A stretch of DNA of 15,226 nt, taken from positions 1-15,226 of the forward strand of contig URCI01000062.1 in assembly GCA_900546345.1 (NCBI GenBank), in the 5' to 3' direction. Source of the DNA: an uncultured Prevotella sp. Lineage in GTDB: Bacteria; Bacteroidota; Bacteroidia; Bacteroidales; Bacteroidaceae. The position numbers and the translations under genes were made by a program. The notes under the pieces are model-generated. The model was not told the DNA's origin. It saw nothing but the letters and a program-made list of their open reading frames with translations, and made no database searches. This document shows positions 13,330 to 15,226 of the stretch, in pieces; the first letter of the stretch is position 1; every line of letters begins with the position of its first letter.

Positions 13330-13420
13330 CAATGAGCAATGAGTAATGAGTAATGAGCAATGAGCAATGAATAATGAGCAACGAGTAATGAGCAATGAGT
13401 ACTGAACGATGAGTGTTGAG
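13330..13420 (+). repeat. Thirteen-unit heptamer array, consensus YAATGAG
   Basis: Thirteen 7-nt units in unbroken register: CAATGAG and TAATGAG make up most of them, with variants CAATGAA, CAACGAG, TACTGAA, CGATGAG and TGTTGAG, the divergent ones mainly at the distal end. It begins 6 nt after the nnr stop codon. Because 7 is not a multiple of 3, TGA or TAA falls in every frame. Confidence 0.92.
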
Positions 13421-13440
13421 AGAACAAGGAAGAATCATAA

Positions 13441-13458
13441 ATGACGAAATATCAATGA
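13441..13458 (+). promoter_or_regulatory. Possible five-codon leader ORF overlapping the DUF4831 start
   Basis: ATG ACG AAA TAT CAA TGA (MTKYQ) ends within the ATGATG start of the next gene. A purine-rich AAGGAAG lies at 13426-13432, 8 nt before this ATG but 22 nt before the main start, so ribosomes might load on the small ORF and reinitiate. No promoter box is present in 13324-13440, so transcription probably continues from nnr. Confidence 0.3.
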
Positions 13459-14516
13459 TGAACTATAAACGAATGCTTTTGGCGGGCAGTCTGCTGCTTG
13501 GTGCTTTTGCCATGCAGACCCATGCACAGTCGGTGCAGGGCACTGACTATTATCTGCCCAAGACCTTGCTGCGCTTTACCGTGAAAGTCGAAAAGGCACA
13601 GTATACCCCCGGGCAGTTTGCCAAGTATGCCCTGCGCTACATCCGTCAGAGTGTCTCGGAAGAAGCCTCGACGACCTACCGTGTGATTGGCTTGGAGATG
13701 GATCCCGTTGCCGTCCCCGATACTGCGAAGCACTTTACGTTGGAGCTGGACAAGAAACACAGCATCACCGACGTCACCCGGGCACCCAACGGACAGTTGC
13801 TGGCTATCAACACGGAAGTGCAGCTACCGCGTCCTGTCGTCCGCACCTTCTCACCTGCAGCCAAGCCCAAGAAGATCAATCCGGCCGACTATATGACGGC
13901 CGACATCCTTAATGCCAGCAACACGGCAAAGATGGCAGAGCTCACCGCACAGGAGATCTATGACATCCGAGACAGCCGCAGCCAGCTGGCCAAGGGCGAG
14001 GCTGACTTCATGCCTAAGGATGGCGAGCAACTCAAGACGATGTTGAAGAACCTCGACACGCAGGAGCAGAGTCTCACGACATTGTTTACCGGCACGGTGG
14101 TGAAAGATACCACATGGACCACCGTAGACTACCTGCCCATGAAGGAGGGCGAGGGAGTGCTCTTCCGTTTCTCCAAGCGCTTGGGGCTTGTGGATGCCGA
14201 CGACTATGCGGGTGCTCCTTATTATATAACGGTCGCTGACGAGCATGCCGTGGCACCGGCAGCACCGGAGACAGAAGACGAGAAGAAAAAGAAAGACGAC
14301 AAGAACGACATCGGGCTTCGCGTCAATCAACCCAGCAAGATGAAGGTCACCGTGGTGTGTGACCAGCAGACGGTCGGCACGTTCGAAGCTGTGGCTCCCC
14401 AGTTTGGCACTGTGGAGTCGCTGAGTGGTGAGCTGTTTGGCAAAAAACAGTCCACCCGTCTTATCCTCGATCCTTTGGGCGGTAGTGTCCAGAAAATTGA
14501 GGGTTTGGAGAAATAA
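13455..14516 (+). CDS. Exported DUF4831-type protein
   Basis: A 353-aa protein with a signal peptide (KR, Leu-rich core, cleavage near THA/QSV at residues 24-25). The mature start, GTDYYLPKTLLRFTVKVEKA then YTPGQFAKYALRYI, and the YRVIGLEMDPVAVPD segment match what I recall of DUF4831, an uncharacterised Bacteroidota family of about 350 residues. A charged stretch of Glu/Asp/Lys at about residues 271-285 is probably a linker. Function is unknown; periplasmic or outer-membrane-associated location is inferred from the signal peptide. Start choice: two adjacent ATGs (13455 and 13458). An upstream in-frame ATG at 13413 lies in the heptamer array and is unlikely. It ends 5 bp from the convergent nuclease gene. 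Confidence 0.8.
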   Translation: MMNYKRMLLAGSLLLGAFAMQTHAQSVQGTDYYLPKTLLRFTVKVEKAQYTPGQFAKYALRYIRQSVSEEASTTYRVIGLEMDPVAVPDTAKHFTLELDKKHSITDVTRAPNGQLLAINTEVQLPRPVVRTFSPAAKPKKINPADYMTADILNASNTAKMAELTAQEIYDIRDSRSQLAKGEADFMPKDGEQLKTMLKNLDTQEQSLTTLFTGTVVKDTTWTTVDYLPMKEGEGVLFRFSKRLGLVDADDYAGAPYYITVADEHAVAPAAPETEDEKKKKDDKNDIGLRVNQPSKMKVTVVCDQQTVGTFEAVAPQFGTVESLSGELFGKKQSTRLILDPLGGSVQKIEGLEK

Positions 14517-14521
14517 CGTGT

Positions 14522-15226
14522 CTATACGGGTTGGATGGTATTGGTTCTGAGATACCAGAGATAACCCTTGATATTTTGATAACCCATTTCATTGAGCAGG
14601 TGCATGTATTCTTGCACCTGCTCATTGTGTTTTGCTCTCGGCGAACCTGTCTTGAAGTCGATGACCGTCAGCGTATGTCCGTCGTCGATGACGCGGTCGG
14701 GGCGCTTGGTGACAACGGTGCCTTCGTTCTCGTCGTAGCACAGGATATCGCATTCGTTCATCACTTTCAGCCCCGGACGGAACCATGTGCTTGGCATCGG
14801 GCTGCTGATGAGCCGGTGAATGATCTCACGCAGTCCTTCCCGTGTCATGGGCTTTTCATAGAGTACCCCACTGAACTCCATGTTGTTGATGGCCCTGTCG
14901 ATGTCGTTGACGTCACGGATCTGTGCCAGCAACTCGTGGAGGATGTTACCCGTGTCGATATAGGCGCGTCGTGACTGAGCGTCCTCGTCGTCCTGTGGCA
15001 TGATGAAATCCTTGCATTCATTACTCTCCTTGAACTCATAGGCCTTGGGATAGCTGTGAATGTCGATGCGTAGCGGTTTGTCTTCTTCCAGGAACACATT
15101 CTCGGTGTCTTCCTCTTTCTTTTCTTCGGGCGACGGGCTGAACGTGCCGTAGGTCATCGTCGTCGTGTCGCCGTTCTCTTCCGTTTCCACCTCTGACTTC
15201 ATCTCTGCCATCACCGCCTGTAGGAT
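14522..15226 (-). CDS. C-terminal PD-(D/E)XK nuclease part of an AddA/RecB-like helicase-nuclease (N-terminus beyond right edge)
   Basis: The frame is open to the right edge; 234 residues are present. Counting from the edge, residues about 85-234 form a RecB-type nuclease domain: GNILHELL (H97), RPDRVI (D177), VIDFKTG (D190-x-K192) and QVQEY (Q203, Y207), the full set expected for the exonuclease domain at the end of AddA/RecB-type helicase-nucleases. The part before it is acidic and low in complexity (EEKKEEDTENVFLEED) and looks like a linker. The helicase motifs themselves are outside the window, so the full-length architecture is inferred; a stand-alone nuclease is possible. The likely role is double-strand-break end processing. 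The 3' end contains a perfect 12-bp hairpin. Confidence 0.82.
   Translation of the reverse strand: MLQAVMAEMKSEVETEENGDTTTMTYGTFSPSPEEKKEEDTENVFLEEDKPLRIDIHSYPKAYEFKESNECKDFIMPQDDEDAQSRRAYIDTGNILHELLAQIRDVNDIDRAINNMEFSGVLYEKPMTREGLREIIHRLISSPMPSTWFRPGLKVMNECDILCYDENEGTVVTKRPDRVIDDGHTLTVIDFKTGSPRAKHNEQVQEYMHLLNEMGYQNIKGYLWYLRTNTIQPV
14593..14624 (+). terminator. Perfect 12-bp hairpin inside the nuclease gene, candidate terminator for the DUF4831 gene
   Basis: TGAGCAGGTGCA (14593-14604) and TGCACCTGCTCA (14613-14624) pair perfectly around an 8-nt loop; TTGTGTTTTG follows on the plus strand. It lies 77 nt after the DUF4831 stop, within the convergent coding sequence, over the codons of the QxxxY nuclease motif. 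Confidence 0.45.

Overview
The window looks like chromosomal DNA of a Bacteroidota member, most likely Prevotellaceae. Most of the promoters I can place carry the Bacteroidota -7 box TAnnTTTG (at about 2228, 2490, 3454, 3567, 6681, 11674 and 11778), and Shine-Dalgarno sequences are mostly weak. The gene set fits the same group: PorT, a DUF4831-type protein, a stand-alone AICAR transformylase domain, a short-LID adenylate kinase and lipoproteins with a Cys lipobox. The genus is an inference from style, not from a search.

Layout. 1-1020: the N-terminal part of a lipoprotein running off the left edge, two very small genes (34 and 67 aa), and a palindromic repeat block, all pointing left. 1021-2202: AICAR transformylase-type enzyme (-). 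2550-2837: small HTH-like protein (+), converging on rplS (-) across a strong bidirectional terminator. 3617-5318: two (+) genes that encode the C-terminal and N-terminal halves of a UshA-type 5'-nucleotidase as separate proteins in reversed order. 5319-5785: a large GACAGA-type repeat array. 5786-6529: porT (-). 6735-6905: a 56-aa 2[4Fe-4S] ferredoxin (+). 7134-11639: a (-) gene string hpt, adk, obgE, pgeF, M23 peptidase, the last three tightly packed. 11806-14516: bifunctional NAD(P)H-hydrate repair enzyme and a DUF4831-type exported protein (+). 14522-15226: the C-terminal PD-(D/E)XK nuclease part of an AddA/RecB-like helicase-nuclease (-), cut by the right edge.

Functionally these are mostly housekeeping genes: nucleotide metabolism (AICAR transformylase, Hpt, Adk, nucleotidase pair), ribosome (L19, Obg), peptidoglycan (PgeF and a two-LytM peptidase encoded with a 4-nt overlap), metabolite repair, envelope (PorT, lipoproteins) and DNA repair. 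I see no phage, IS, CRISPR or defence island.

The most unusual thing is between the genes. Several genes are followed, starting 0-10 nt after the stop codon, by tandem short repeats, often in a fixed sense-strand orientation: TGA-containing heptamers after the 5'-nucleotidase-domain gene, adk and nnr; GACAGA-type units after both convergent genes around 5319-5785; a 52-bp GC-rich duplication after the M23 gene. The sequences differ between families but the placement is the same. Whether this is a 3'-UTR system, a terminator type or mutational slippage cannot be decided from one sequence.
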